From: JAMQPK01 sp963782595
GTDB taxonomy: Bacteria > Acidobacteriota > Vicinamibacteria > Vicinamibacterales > JAMQPK01
Reading direction: 5' to 3'
DNA: 64,000 nt
NCBI GenBank assembly: GCA_963782595.1
Contig: CAWAKJ010000001.1
Coordinates: forward strand, 1,240,001 to 1,304,000
The notes below the pieces were generated by a model. It searched no databases, was not told where the DNA came from, and worked only from the letters and a program-made list of their open reading frames with translations. Within the stretch, counting starts at the first letter, position 1, and every line of letters begins with the position of its first letter. Made by a program: the position numbers and the translations under genes. This document shows, one piece after another, positions 25,216-32,187 of this stretch.

Positions 25216-26970
25216 CTATCCTGCGGCTGCAACCACCGCGACGGGGCGCTGCGCCACCGGGAAGCGCATCGTGAACGTCGTGCCTTTGCCGAGCTCGCTC
25301 GCGACGGTTATCGTGCCGCCGAGCTGCTCGACGATGCGTTTGGTGATGGCCAGTCCCAGCCCAAGCCCGCGTTTCTTGGTCGTCACGAAGTCGTCGAAGA
25401 TGGCACCGAGGCGTTCGGCCGGAATGCCCGAGCCCGAGTCGCTGACGCTCACTTCCACCTTGTCGCGATCCCGTGAGGTGGCAATCGTCACGCGCCCGCC
25501 CGGCTGTGTGGCCTGAATGGCGTTGGTGATGAGATTGCGGTAGACGCGGCCGAGCGCGAACACGTCTCCCTCGATGATGACGGGTTCGCTCGCAAACTTC
25601 GCCTCGAGCGCGATGCCCGACTCGTCGGCGAATCCGCGCATCGATTCCACGATATCGGCGACCGAGCGGTTGATATCGACCGGGAAGCGCTCGACCGGAG
25701 CCGGCCGCGCGACATTGCGCAGGTCGTCGAGCACCCGCTTCAACGTGTCGATCTCGCGATCGATCGTTCGCGTGAACGTCTGGCGGTATTCGGGGTCGTC
25801 GAAGACGCGGACGATGAGCTTGCAGCTGTTGCCGATGTTCTGAACCGGGTGCGAGAGGTCGTGCACCAGGCCGGCGGCCATGCGGCCGAACATCGCCTGG
25901 CGCTCTTTCTTCCGGACGTCTTCTGTGAGCTCGACGAGCTTGTCGGCCATGCTGTTGAAGGCGTCGCCGAGCTGCCGGAACTCGTCCTTCGACGTGATAG
26001 TGACGCGCTCTTCGAGCCGGCCTTCGGCGACCGCGTTCGTGCCCCGCATCAGCTCGAAGATCGGCCGGATGAACGACCGGCCGAAGAAGTAGCCGACGCT
26101 GACGGTGACGAGCAGGGCGAAGCCGATGATGAACGCGAGCTGTGCGGTCAGTTGATCGGCCACCGCATAGGCCTCTTCGCGCGGCTGCTCGACCATGACG
26201 GTCCAGCCGAGCGGCTCGAGCGGCGCGGCCACACCGAGCATCGGGACGCCGTTTTCAGAAGGGTATTCGAGCGAGGCGGTCGCGGTGTCGCGCTGGCTGC
26301 GCACCAGACTGACGAGCGGCTGCGTCGCGAGATTGTCGCCGCGGGCGACGCGGGGCTTCTCATTCGAGTTCCCGTGAGCGATGAGCAGGCCATCCTTGGC
26401 AACCACGAGCGCATATCCCTGGTCGCCCACGCGGATCCGATCGACCATCCGCCACATCTCTTCGAGGCTGATCTCGCCGACGAGCGATCCCGCGCTCTGT
26501 CCGAACTGGTTTTGCTTGATACCGACAACCGCTCTCGGTAGGAAGTCATCATCAATCCCGATTGGCGAGAGCGTGATATTCGGGCCGAAGCTTGTGCCCG
26601 ATTGCGGAAACTGGGCCTTTGACTCACCCACGCGACTCGATGCTACCTGCGAACCGGCGGCGTCAAAGAGAGAGATTTCCCGGAACTCAGGGAAGTCGAG
26701 CACCGCATTTTTCAAAATGCGATCCTGTTGCCATTGTGCAAGGTTCGTATCGCCGAGGTTGCCAGCGACCGACTGGAGAATATCGACGTTCGTCTGAACG
26801 TAGAGACCGATTTGTTCGGCGACACGTCGCGCGACGTTCTCGTTGCCGGCAATCACAGACCGTCGAGTAGCGTCGCGAAGAGAGAAGATCGAGACGGCTC
26901 CGTATACGAGCAGCGGCAAAATGCCTGCGGCGGCTAAGAGAAACACGAAGCGCGAGGTGATTCGTTTCAA
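25216..26970 (-). CDS. Membrane sensor histidine kinase with extracytoplasmic Cache-type domain
   Basis: This 584-residue kinase has two membrane segments (about 8-30 and 275-298) flanking a periplasmic dCache-like domain that contains ISLEEMWRMVDRIRVGDQGYALVVAKDG. Then come HAMP (FIRPIFELMRGTNAVAEGRL), HisKA with the phospho-acceptor His370 in LVHDLSHPVQNIG, and an ATPase domain with NLITNAIQAT, DSGSGIPAERLG and GLGLGLAITKRIV. The start is TTG at 26970, which overlaps the stop of the binding-protein gene in TTGA. It has no receiver domain; the nearest partner is the NtrC-type regulator at 30538-31944. I infer that it phosphorylates that regulator. Confidence 0.9.
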   Translation of the reverse strand: MKRITSRFVFLLAAAGILPLLVYGAVSIFSLRDATRRSVIAGNENVARRVAEQIGLYVQTNVDILQSVAGNLGDTNLAQWQQDRILKNAVLDFPEFREISLFDAAGSQVASSRVGESKAQFPQSGTSFGPNITLSPIGIDDDFLPRAVVGIKQNQFGQSAGSLVGEISLEEMWRMVDRIRVGDQGYALVVAKDGLLIAHGNSNEKPRVARGDNLATQPLVSLVRSQRDTATASLEYPSENGVPMLGVAAPLEPLGWTVMVEQPREEAYAVADQLTAQLAFIIGFALLVTVSVGYFFGRSFIRPIFELMRGTNAVAEGRLEERVTITSKDEFRQLGDAFNSMADKLVELTEDVRKKERQAMFGRMAAGLVHDLSHPVQNIGNSCKLIVRVFDDPEYRQTFTRTIDREIDTLKRVLDDLRNVARPAPVERFPVDINRSVADIVESMRGFADESGIALEAKFASEPVIIEGDVFALGRVYRNLITNAIQATQPGGRVTIATSRDRDKVEVSVSDSGSGIPAERLGAIFDDFVTTKKRGLGLGLAITKRIVEQLGGTITVASELGKGTTFTMRFPVAQRPVAVVAAAG

Positions 26971-28529
26971 TTACTGATCCTTCCGACGGTGTCGTCGAGT
27001 TGCCAATCGGCAATCGTTGGAAGGATGTCCGTTCCCGGTGGAGCGATGACCTGGAACCGTTTACTTACCGCACGGCTCGTTTCACCCAACGCCAGGAAGA
27101 TTGCAGGTGGGTCATCAAGGGTCTCCAACTGAAAATCCCTGAAGGCATCCCGATATTCAGTTTCGTTGGGGGCTTGTCGAATACGCTCGAGAGCTTCATC
27201 AACCTTCGCGTTCTTATATCGCCAGGTGTTGAGCTTGCTCTGCGAATGCCAGAAAAAATACGGGCGGGTCGGGCTGTTTCCGACGATGAAGTCAGTCAGC
27301 ACGGCATCGAAGTCTCCTGACCCCATGCGTTTATTGAATTCGTCGACCGAAACCGCCTGAAGCCGCATATCGACACCGATTTCGGCCAGGTTTCTTTGAA
27401 CCAGCAATCCCATTCGCTCCCAAAGAGCGAAGTTCTCTGGCAAGAGACAAGTGAATCGGAATCGAGATGGCGCACGCGCTTCAGCTGTCGTGACCGGCAG
27501 CTTTGCTGAATCGAGAAGAGCCGTGGCCCGCACAGGATCATGCGAGAGACTCGGAACAGTCGGATCGAACGCCCAGTGCTCGGGCCATGCCGGGCCGCTC
27601 GTGCCTACACCGTGCTCTCTGAACGCTCGACGAATGATCGCATCTCGATCGATCGCGTAGTTCAGTGCGCGTCGAACCTGCGGATTCGCGAACTCTGGCC
27701 GGGCCGAGTTGAGAATAACCCCGTACGCGTAATTTCGCAGAAATCGAAAAACGGTGACCGATGATTCCCCTTGCACAAACTCGACAACTTCGGGGCCAAC
27801 CTCGTAGAGAAAGTCAACTTCTCCACGCATCATCGCTGCCCATGCCGTTCGCACCGTCGGGTACGACTTGAGCGTGATTCGATCAATTGCTGGCTTACCT
27901 CGATAGTAGTTTTGAAGTGCCGTCATGACGACCTCGTCCTCCGAGGTCGACGTAGTCACGAAGGGACCCGTCCCGACGACCTTACCGGATTCACTTCGCT
28001 TCGTAATTGCGACGCCGAGATCGTCTAGAAGGAACGTGGATCGATTGCGAACCCGTATCAGCAATTCGTGAGTACTTGGAGCATCGATCGCAACAATATC
28101 GGATAGTCCCGGCAAGAAATCGCGATCGGCGGTCTTCATTGAGCGCTCGAGAGAGGCTCGAACCGAGGATGCGTCGACGGGGCTGCCGTCATGGAAGAAC
28201 GCATTGCGCCTTAGACGAATGGTCCACGTCAAGCCGTCAGAGGACTCGCTCCACGCCTCAGCCAGGCGAGGATGAGCACGGCCGTCACGTGCGAGGTAGC
28301 CCAGGCCTTCTAATGTGAGCAGCCGAGCCGCCTGCGTCGCTCCATTCAAGGGAGCGGTCCCGGTTTGGAATGGAAAACCTATCGAAAGGGTGACGGGAGC
28401 GGCAACTGACGGTTGCGCGGTACCGCTATCAGATGTTGAACAGTTCGTCGAAATGACGACCGACAGAAGCAGCAGACACAGGGTGCTGCCTGATTGACTT
28501 GCACGGTTGAATCGCTTAGCCGAGTCCAT
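26967..28529 (-). CDS. Peptide-type ABC substrate-binding lipoprotein (SBP_bac_5) without a transporter
   Basis: This 520-residue protein starts at the ATG at 28529 after GGGAG. It has a lipoprotein signal ending in VISTNC, so it is anchored to a membrane by the cysteine. The body is a cluster C (DppA/OppA-like) binding protein: RLAEAWSESSDGLTWTIRLR, FHDGSPVDASSVRASLERS, VRRALNYAIDRDAIIRRAF and the late FWHSQSKLNTWRYKNAKVDE. No permease or ATPase gene is nearby. It overlaps the sensor-kinase gene by 4 nt, which suggests that it hands a bound peptide to the kinase sensor domain rather than feeding a transporter. Confidence 0.9.
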   Translation of the reverse strand: MDSAKRFNRASQSGSTLCLLLLSVVISTNCSTSDSGTAQPSVAAPVTLSIGFPFQTGTAPLNGATQAARLLTLEGLGYLARDGRAHPRLAEAWSESSDGLTWTIRLRRNAFFHDGSPVDASSVRASLERSMKTADRDFLPGLSDIVAIDAPSTHELLIRVRNRSTFLLDDLGVAITKRSESGKVVGTGPFVTTSTSEDEVVMTALQNYYRGKPAIDRITLKSYPTVRTAWAAMMRGEVDFLYEVGPEVVEFVQGESSVTVFRFLRNYAYGVILNSARPEFANPQVRRALNYAIDRDAIIRRAFREHGVGTSGPAWPEHWAFDPTVPSLSHDPVRATALLDSAKLPVTTAEARAPSRFRFTCLLPENFALWERMGLLVQRNLAEIGVDMRLQAVSVDEFNKRMGSGDFDAVLTDFIVGNSPTRPYFFWHSQSKLNTWRYKNAKVDEALERIRQAPNETEYRDAFRDFQLETLDDPPAIFLALGETSRAVSKRFQVIAPPGTDILPTIADWQLDDTVGRISN

Positions 28530-28555
28530 CACGCTCCCACGCCGGATACCTAGAA

Positions 28556-28585
28556 AGGCTGGTGGTGGTTGGCCACCGCCAGCCT
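28556..28585. terminator. Strong hairpin between the peptide gene and the binding-protein gene
   Basis: AGGCTGGTGGTGG (28556-28568) and CCACCGCCAGCCT (28573-28585) pair over 13 positions with one mismatch around a 4-nt loop. On the minus-strand transcript it lies 68 nt after the peptide stop and 27 nt before the binding-protein start. Only a weak T-rich tail follows (TTCT). It may be a partial terminator or an RNA-processing barrier that lets the peptide be made in excess over the downstream sensor genes. Confidence 0.6.
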
Positions 28586-28653
28586 CTCGACATCTGGAAT
28601 GCCGGCAGTCGAAGAGCTTTTCGTCGGAAATACACTCAACTTTTGGCGATTTC

Positions 28654-28755
28654 CTACTTCTGCGGCGCGGGATCGCCTGAATCGACGAGCCACGGGCAGA
28701 AGTTCTGGGGCTTCGCGCTCTCTTTGCCGGACTTGATGACTTTGATCTTCGCCAT
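28654..28755 (-). CDS. 33-residue candidate RiPP precursor peptide
   Basis: This small gene is directly downstream of the maturase. AGGAG ends 8 nt before the ATG, and the maturase TAG stop is part of that TTAGGAG ribosome site. The peptide begins with a lysine-rich leader (MAKIKVIKSGKE) and ends in NFCPWLVDSGDPAPQK. The single Cys20, Trp22 and Phe19 are likely targets of a radical SAM enzyme, either as a thioether from Cys or as an aromatic cyclophane. I do not recognise the precursor family. Position, length, ribosome site and composition strongly support a real modified peptide; its activity (signal, antibiotic or cofactor) is unknown. Confidence 0.8.
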   Translation of the reverse strand: MAKIKVIKSGKESAKPQNFCPWLVDSGDPAPQK

Positions 28756-28765
28756 ATATTGTCTC

Positions 28766-30169
28766 CTAAGACGCGCTGGCCGCTTCATGCGCCAGCGAAA
28801 TGAGTGCCGATTCGAAGGCTGGCTTGTGACATGTCGGCATATTCATGTCCCCAAGCTCGGTGTGCGAGGCGACCGAACAGCCCCCGGCGCACACCGGAAT
28901 AAACGCGCAATCACCGCACTTGTGCCACGCCGACAGGTGCTCGAACCGCTCCGCCGCCGACATCCGCCAGCTCTCCTGGCGATCGTCGATGTGCCCCGTC
29001 GAGAGCGTGGGCTCGCCGGTAAAGCCAGGGCATGCGTAGGTGGAGCCGTTCGGACCGATCGTGTAGGCGTGACGCTTGTGGATTTCGCACGGGCCCATGT
29101 GGACGCCGTCCACGGTCGGGAACCCGCGCTTCTTCGTTTCTTCCCGCAGATAGGAGAGCTGCTCGTCCACGAACTGGCAGGTGTCGCAGATGCTCGATCC
29201 GCCCGAGCCGGCCGCCGTCATGCACGTGCCGGCCAGCGGCTTGTCGCTGACGACCGTGAGCGGAATGATGTTTTTCGGCACCTGCCGCTCGCGAACAACC
29301 GGCTTGAACGCCACCTTCGCGAGCTTGTCGGCGAACTCCTGCTCTTTCAAAAAGTCCAGCAGAGCCGGATAGCTCGCGGCCGTATCGGCGTCGAAGTTGC
29401 CGCCCACCGCAATCTTCACCTTCCCGGCGACCCGGCGGACGTTTTCGATGATCCTGTCGAAGGTCCCCTGCCCGCCGCGCAGCGGCCGCATCTTGTTGTG
29501 GGTGTCCCGATCGCCGTCGAGCGTGACCTTGACGTAGCCGAGGCCGTAGGGCAGCAGGCGGTCCACCAGCTCTTCGCTGAGGAGCATGCCGTTGGTGATG
29601 ATGCCGAGGGCGAGAGTGACCCCCCTCTTCTGGCAGGCCGCAAACGCCCGCTCGGCCTGGTCGTACACCACCGGCAGATTCAGCAGGGGCTCGCCGCCAA
29701 AGAACGTCAGCGTCAGGCGCTTCGGCTTCAGCTCGTCGAGCCGCTGCTCGATCCACGCCGACAACCGCGCGCTGTCGTCGAGCGACATCCGATCCGCGTG
29801 TTTGTTGTAGTCGCCGTGATCGCCCTGGAAGCAGTAATCGCAGGCGAAATTGCACTGCAGCGTCGTGAGCACCGTCACGCGCATCTGCTCGGTGTCTTCG
29901 CGGTAGTCGGTGAAGAACTTGTTCAGCGCTTCGGTGTCGGCCGAGCGGCTGGGCACGATGAACCCGTGCTCGGTCAGCGTTACCAGCGCCTCGCGCTGCT
30001 CGTCGTTCAGCCGATGTGGCTCGAGGGCCGCCGGATCGGCCGAGAGACAATCCAGAAGAGCCGCGACCTCGTCCGCAACGATGAGCTGCGCGTCGGTGAG
30101 GGTGTTCATCAGGAACACCTCGCCCCGGTCGGCAAGTGGGACACGAAGGTTGAACATCGACTGCTGCAT
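28766..30169 (-). CDS. Radical SAM/SPASM peptide maturase
   Basis: This 467-residue enzyme is of the peptide-modifying radical SAM group. The N-terminal 95 residues (FNLRVPLADRGEVFLMNTLT and EHGFIVP) look like the recognition module that precedes many SPASM maturases. The SAM-cluster motif CNFACDYC is at residues 106-113, followed by LTFFGGEPLL and KVTLDGDRDTHNKMRP. The last 150 residues form a SPASM domain rich in cysteine (CDTC, GPCEIHKRH, CGDCAFIPVCAGGC) for extra 4Fe-4S clusters. The 33-residue gene immediately downstream is its presumed substrate. A sigma54 promoter precedes it. No exporter or protease gene is linked. Confidence 0.92.
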   Translation of the reverse strand: MQQSMFNLRVPLADRGEVFLMNTLTDAQLIVADEVAALLDCLSADPAALEPHRLNDEQREALVTLTEHGFIVPSRSADTEALNKFFTDYREDTEQMRVTVLTTLQCNFACDYCFQGDHGDYNKHADRMSLDDSARLSAWIEQRLDELKPKRLTLTFFGGEPLLNLPVVYDQAERAFAACQKRGVTLALGIITNGMLLSEELVDRLLPYGLGYVKVTLDGDRDTHNKMRPLRGGQGTFDRIIENVRRVAGKVKIAVGGNFDADTAASYPALLDFLKEQEFADKLAKVAFKPVVRERQVPKNIIPLTVVSDKPLAGTCMTAAGSGGSSICDTCQFVDEQLSYLREETKKRGFPTVDGVHMGPCEIHKRHAYTIGPNGSTYACPGFTGEPTLSTGHIDDRQESWRMSAAERFEHLSAWHKCGDCAFIPVCAGGCSVASHTELGDMNMPTCHKPAFESALISLAHEAASAS

Positions 30170-30250
30170 AGTTCGACTAAATGGGGAAAGGTGACTCTTG
30201 GTAGTTAAGGGTCCGTTCGAGACCCGTAGCGTTCGTTCGGTTGCTTACAA

Positions 30251-30266
30251 AGCAACTGGCGTTCCA
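30251..30266 (-). promoter_or_regulatory. Sigma54 (-24/-12) promoter for the maturase operon
   Basis: On the minus strand the site reads TGGAACGCCAGTTGCT. The consensus is TGGCACG-N4-TTGCW, so it differs at one base only. The invariant GG and GC doublets are present with the exact 10-nt spacing between them. Transcription would start near 30240, about 70 nt before the maturase ATG. The adjacent gene encodes a sigma54-dependent activator. Confidence 0.75.
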
Positions 30267-30343
30267 TCACACTTGCACAGAAAAATCAGTACGGTAAATC
30301 TCTATGAACGAAGGACTTCGGCAGCGTACGACGCGCGCGTAAA

Positions 30344-30380
30344 CCACGACTATTCGTGGGCAACGGCCAATCACTTGGCC
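30344..30380. promoter_or_regulatory. Two adjacent palindromes, candidate activator sites
   Basis: CCACGACTATTCGTGG (30344-30359) and GGCCAATCACTTGGCC (30365-30380) each have perfect 6-bp arms around a 4-bp spacer. Their centres are 21 bp apart, two helical turns. They lie about 80-130 bp upstream of the sigma54 promoter, where enhancer-binding activators usually bind. The two sequences differ, so identical binding by one protein is not certain. Confidence 0.45.
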
Positions 30381-30537
30381 GAATCGATTTCGAGCCCACC
30401 AAACTCCGACGCGATAACTGCCTTCAGAATCAATCAGTTGCGGTATGTGGCGGTGCCTTAGCCTGGGTGGCTAATTTTTTGGCCGGGGTGTGAGAGGTTG
30501 GGAGTGAAAAGCGACATCCCACGCGGGGGCTGGAGGT

Positions 30538-31944
30538 TCACGCGCCGCGAAGCTTCTTGGCGAGCTCGCGAATGTCCAGTCGATCCATCTTGAATTTCAA
30601 GGTGCTCAGGGGAATGCCGAGGTAGCGGGCCGTCGCTGTGACGTTCCATCCGGATTTCTCGAGCGCGCGTAGGATGAAGTTCCGCTCGAAGGTGTTCGTC
30701 GCTTCCTGGAACAGACTTTCGCTGCCCGACGAGACCCGGTCGAGCTGTGCGAAGTGAAACTCGAACGGCAGATCCTCGTCGGTGATCCATTCCTTGTCGC
30801 TGACCGCGACGAGCCGCTCGATCAGGTTCTCGAGCTCGCGGATGTTCCCCGGCCACCAGTAACTTGACAGGATCTTGAGCGTCGAGTCCGAAATGCCCTG
30901 AGTGCTCTTCCGGAAGCGGCCCTTGTACCGGTTCAGAAAGAACCGGGCCAGCTCGGGCAGGTCTTCGATGCGGTCGCGCAGCGGCGGCAGTTTGATGGGG
31001 ATGACGTTGATGCGGTAGAACAGGTCCTCTCGGAAGCGTCCTTCCTTGACGGCCTTCTCCAGGTCGACATTGGTTGCCGCAATCAGACGAAAGTCGGTCT
31101 TGATGGGTTTCGCACCGCCGACGCGCTCGATTTCGCCTTCCTGAATCGCGCGCAGCAGCTTCGCTTGAAGCTCGAGGGGCAAATCGCCCACCTCGTCCAG
31201 AAACAGCGTGCCTCCCGAAGCCAGCTCGAACTTGCCGAGCTGCTGCTTCAGTGCGCCGGTAAACGAGCCGCGCTCGTGTCCGAACAGTGTGCTCTCCACG
31301 AGCTCGCGCGGAATCGCGGCGAGGTTGACGGCAATGAATGGCGCATCCGCGCTGCCGCTTTCCCGATGAATGAGCCGTGCCAGTAGTTCCTTGCCAGTTC
31401 CGCTTTCTCCCAGAATCAACACGGTCGCCGACAGCTTCGCCACCTTCTGCACCAGATCGACGATGTCTCGCGTCAGCTTGCTCGGCCCGACCACGAACTC
31501 CCGGTCGCCCTGGTCGGCGACCTGCGCGCTCAGCGTCAGGACCTGCCGGTTCAGATCCTGCCGTTCGCTGGCGTTGTGCACGAGCGAACGGATGGTTTCG
31601 TATTCGAAATCTTTCGTCGTGTAGTGATAGGCGCCGAACTTCATCGCCTGAACGGCGGTTTCGATCTCGGTGATCGCCGAAATCATGATGACTTCGATCA
31701 GGCTGTAGTTCTCCTTGACGATGCGCAACACGTCGAAGCCGCCGATGCCGGGCAACCGCACGTCGAGCAGCATCAGATCGATGTTCTCGCGGTTGAGGAT
31801 CGCCAGCGCCGCCTCCCCGGTGGCCGCGCGCAGCACGCGATACTCGCGCACGAGGATGGCGTTCAACGTGTCACGCATCCCCTCGTCGTCATCGACGATG
31901 AGGACCGTTTTCGGCTTGGGGTGCATGGGAGAAATCACCGGCAT
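30538..31944 (-). CDS. NtrC-family sigma54-dependent response regulator
   Basis: This 468-residue protein has three domains. The receiver holds IVDDDEG and the phospho-acceptor in LMLLDVRLPGIGG. The AAA+ domain holds GESGTGKELLARLIH, the sigma54-contact loop as GSFTGA (usual GAFTGA) and LFLDEVGDLPLELQAKLLR. The C-terminal Fis-type helix-turn-helix is GWNVTATARYLGIPLSTLKFKM. The start is set at the ATG at 31944; a second ATG 18 nt downstream is also possible. It is transcribed in the same direction as the maturase operon and is the obvious activator of the sigma54 promoter there, with the kinase at 25216-26970 as likely partner. Confidence 0.92.
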   Translation of the reverse strand: MPVISPMHPKPKTVLIVDDDEGMRDTLNAILVREYRVLRAATGEAALAILNRENIDLMLLDVRLPGIGGFDVLRIVKENYSLIEVIMISAITEIETAVQAMKFGAYHYTTKDFEYETIRSLVHNASERQDLNRQVLTLSAQVADQGDREFVVGPSKLTRDIVDLVQKVAKLSATVLILGESGTGKELLARLIHRESGSADAPFIAVNLAAIPRELVESTLFGHERGSFTGALKQQLGKFELASGGTLFLDEVGDLPLELQAKLLRAIQEGEIERVGGAKPIKTDFRLIAATNVDLEKAVKEGRFREDLFYRINVIPIKLPPLRDRIEDLPELARFFLNRYKGRFRKSTQGISDSTLKILSSYWWPGNIRELENLIERLVAVSDKEWITDEDLPFEFHFAQLDRVSSGSESLFQEATNTFERNFILRALEKSGWNVTATARYLGIPLSTLKFKMDRLDIRELAKKLRGA

Positions 31945-32001
31945 TGTATAACCTTTCCCGCCTCCGCTTGCCCGATCAACACAGGCTTCGGCGTGGCAAC
32001 G

Positions 32002-32048
32002 CGTCCCTCGACTATCGCTCGGGACGTCCTGAGCAACGTCGAAGGACG
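32002..32048. repeat. Dispersed-type cruciform with CGTCC...GGACG arms
   Basis: The outer arms at 32002-32012 and 32038-32048 (CGTCCCTCGAC and GTCGAAGGACG) pair with one mismatch, and CGTCCC / GGGACG form an inner alternative stem. It lies in the 243-bp divergent region between the activator gene and lpdA. Similar GACGTCCTGAGC...GTCGAAGGACG palindromes are familiar from intergenic DNA of other high-GC bacteria (recalled, not searched). Confidence 0.5.
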
Positions 32049-32086
32049 GAGCGCGCACGATGACGCGCGCGAAGGCGGGCGCTTGC

Positions 32087-32116
32087 TTGACACCCCTTCG
32101 GTGGCTCCAGTAAGTT
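32087..32116 (+). promoter_or_regulatory. Possible sigma70-type promoter for lpdA
   Basis: TTGACA (32087-32092) and TAAGTT (32111-32116) are 18 nt apart, about 70 nt before the lpdA ATG. The -35 box is perfect; the -10 box is weak. Confidence 0.4.
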
Positions 32117-32187
32117 GGCCAGTTCGGGCCTCTGAATGGGCATCAGTTGCGACTCATGACTGAGCAGCGCCCCGTGTTGGAGATCAC

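Larger units (their letters stand above)
30170..30537. other. 368-bp regulatory intergenic region between the sigma54 activator and the maturase
   Basis: This is the longest gene-free stretch in the RiPP block and is clearly less GC-rich than the genes around it. It holds the sigma54 promoter (30251-30266), two 16-bp palindromes (30344-30380) and a possible terminator for the activator gene near 30461-30490 (TAGCC facing GGCTA, with a T-run on the plus strand). An 87-codon frame across it on the plus strand has no ribosome site or recognisable product and is not annotated. Confidence 0.6.

Noticed and set aside
28562..30208. A 548-codon plus-strand frame opposite the maturase and peptide genes
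   Set aside because: The maturase on the other strand has clear radical SAM and SPASM motifs; this frame is Arg/His-rich without family features.
30198..30461. An 87-codon plus-strand frame upstream of the maturase
   Set aside because: It spans the sigma54 promoter and palindromes, has no ribosome site and no recognisable product.
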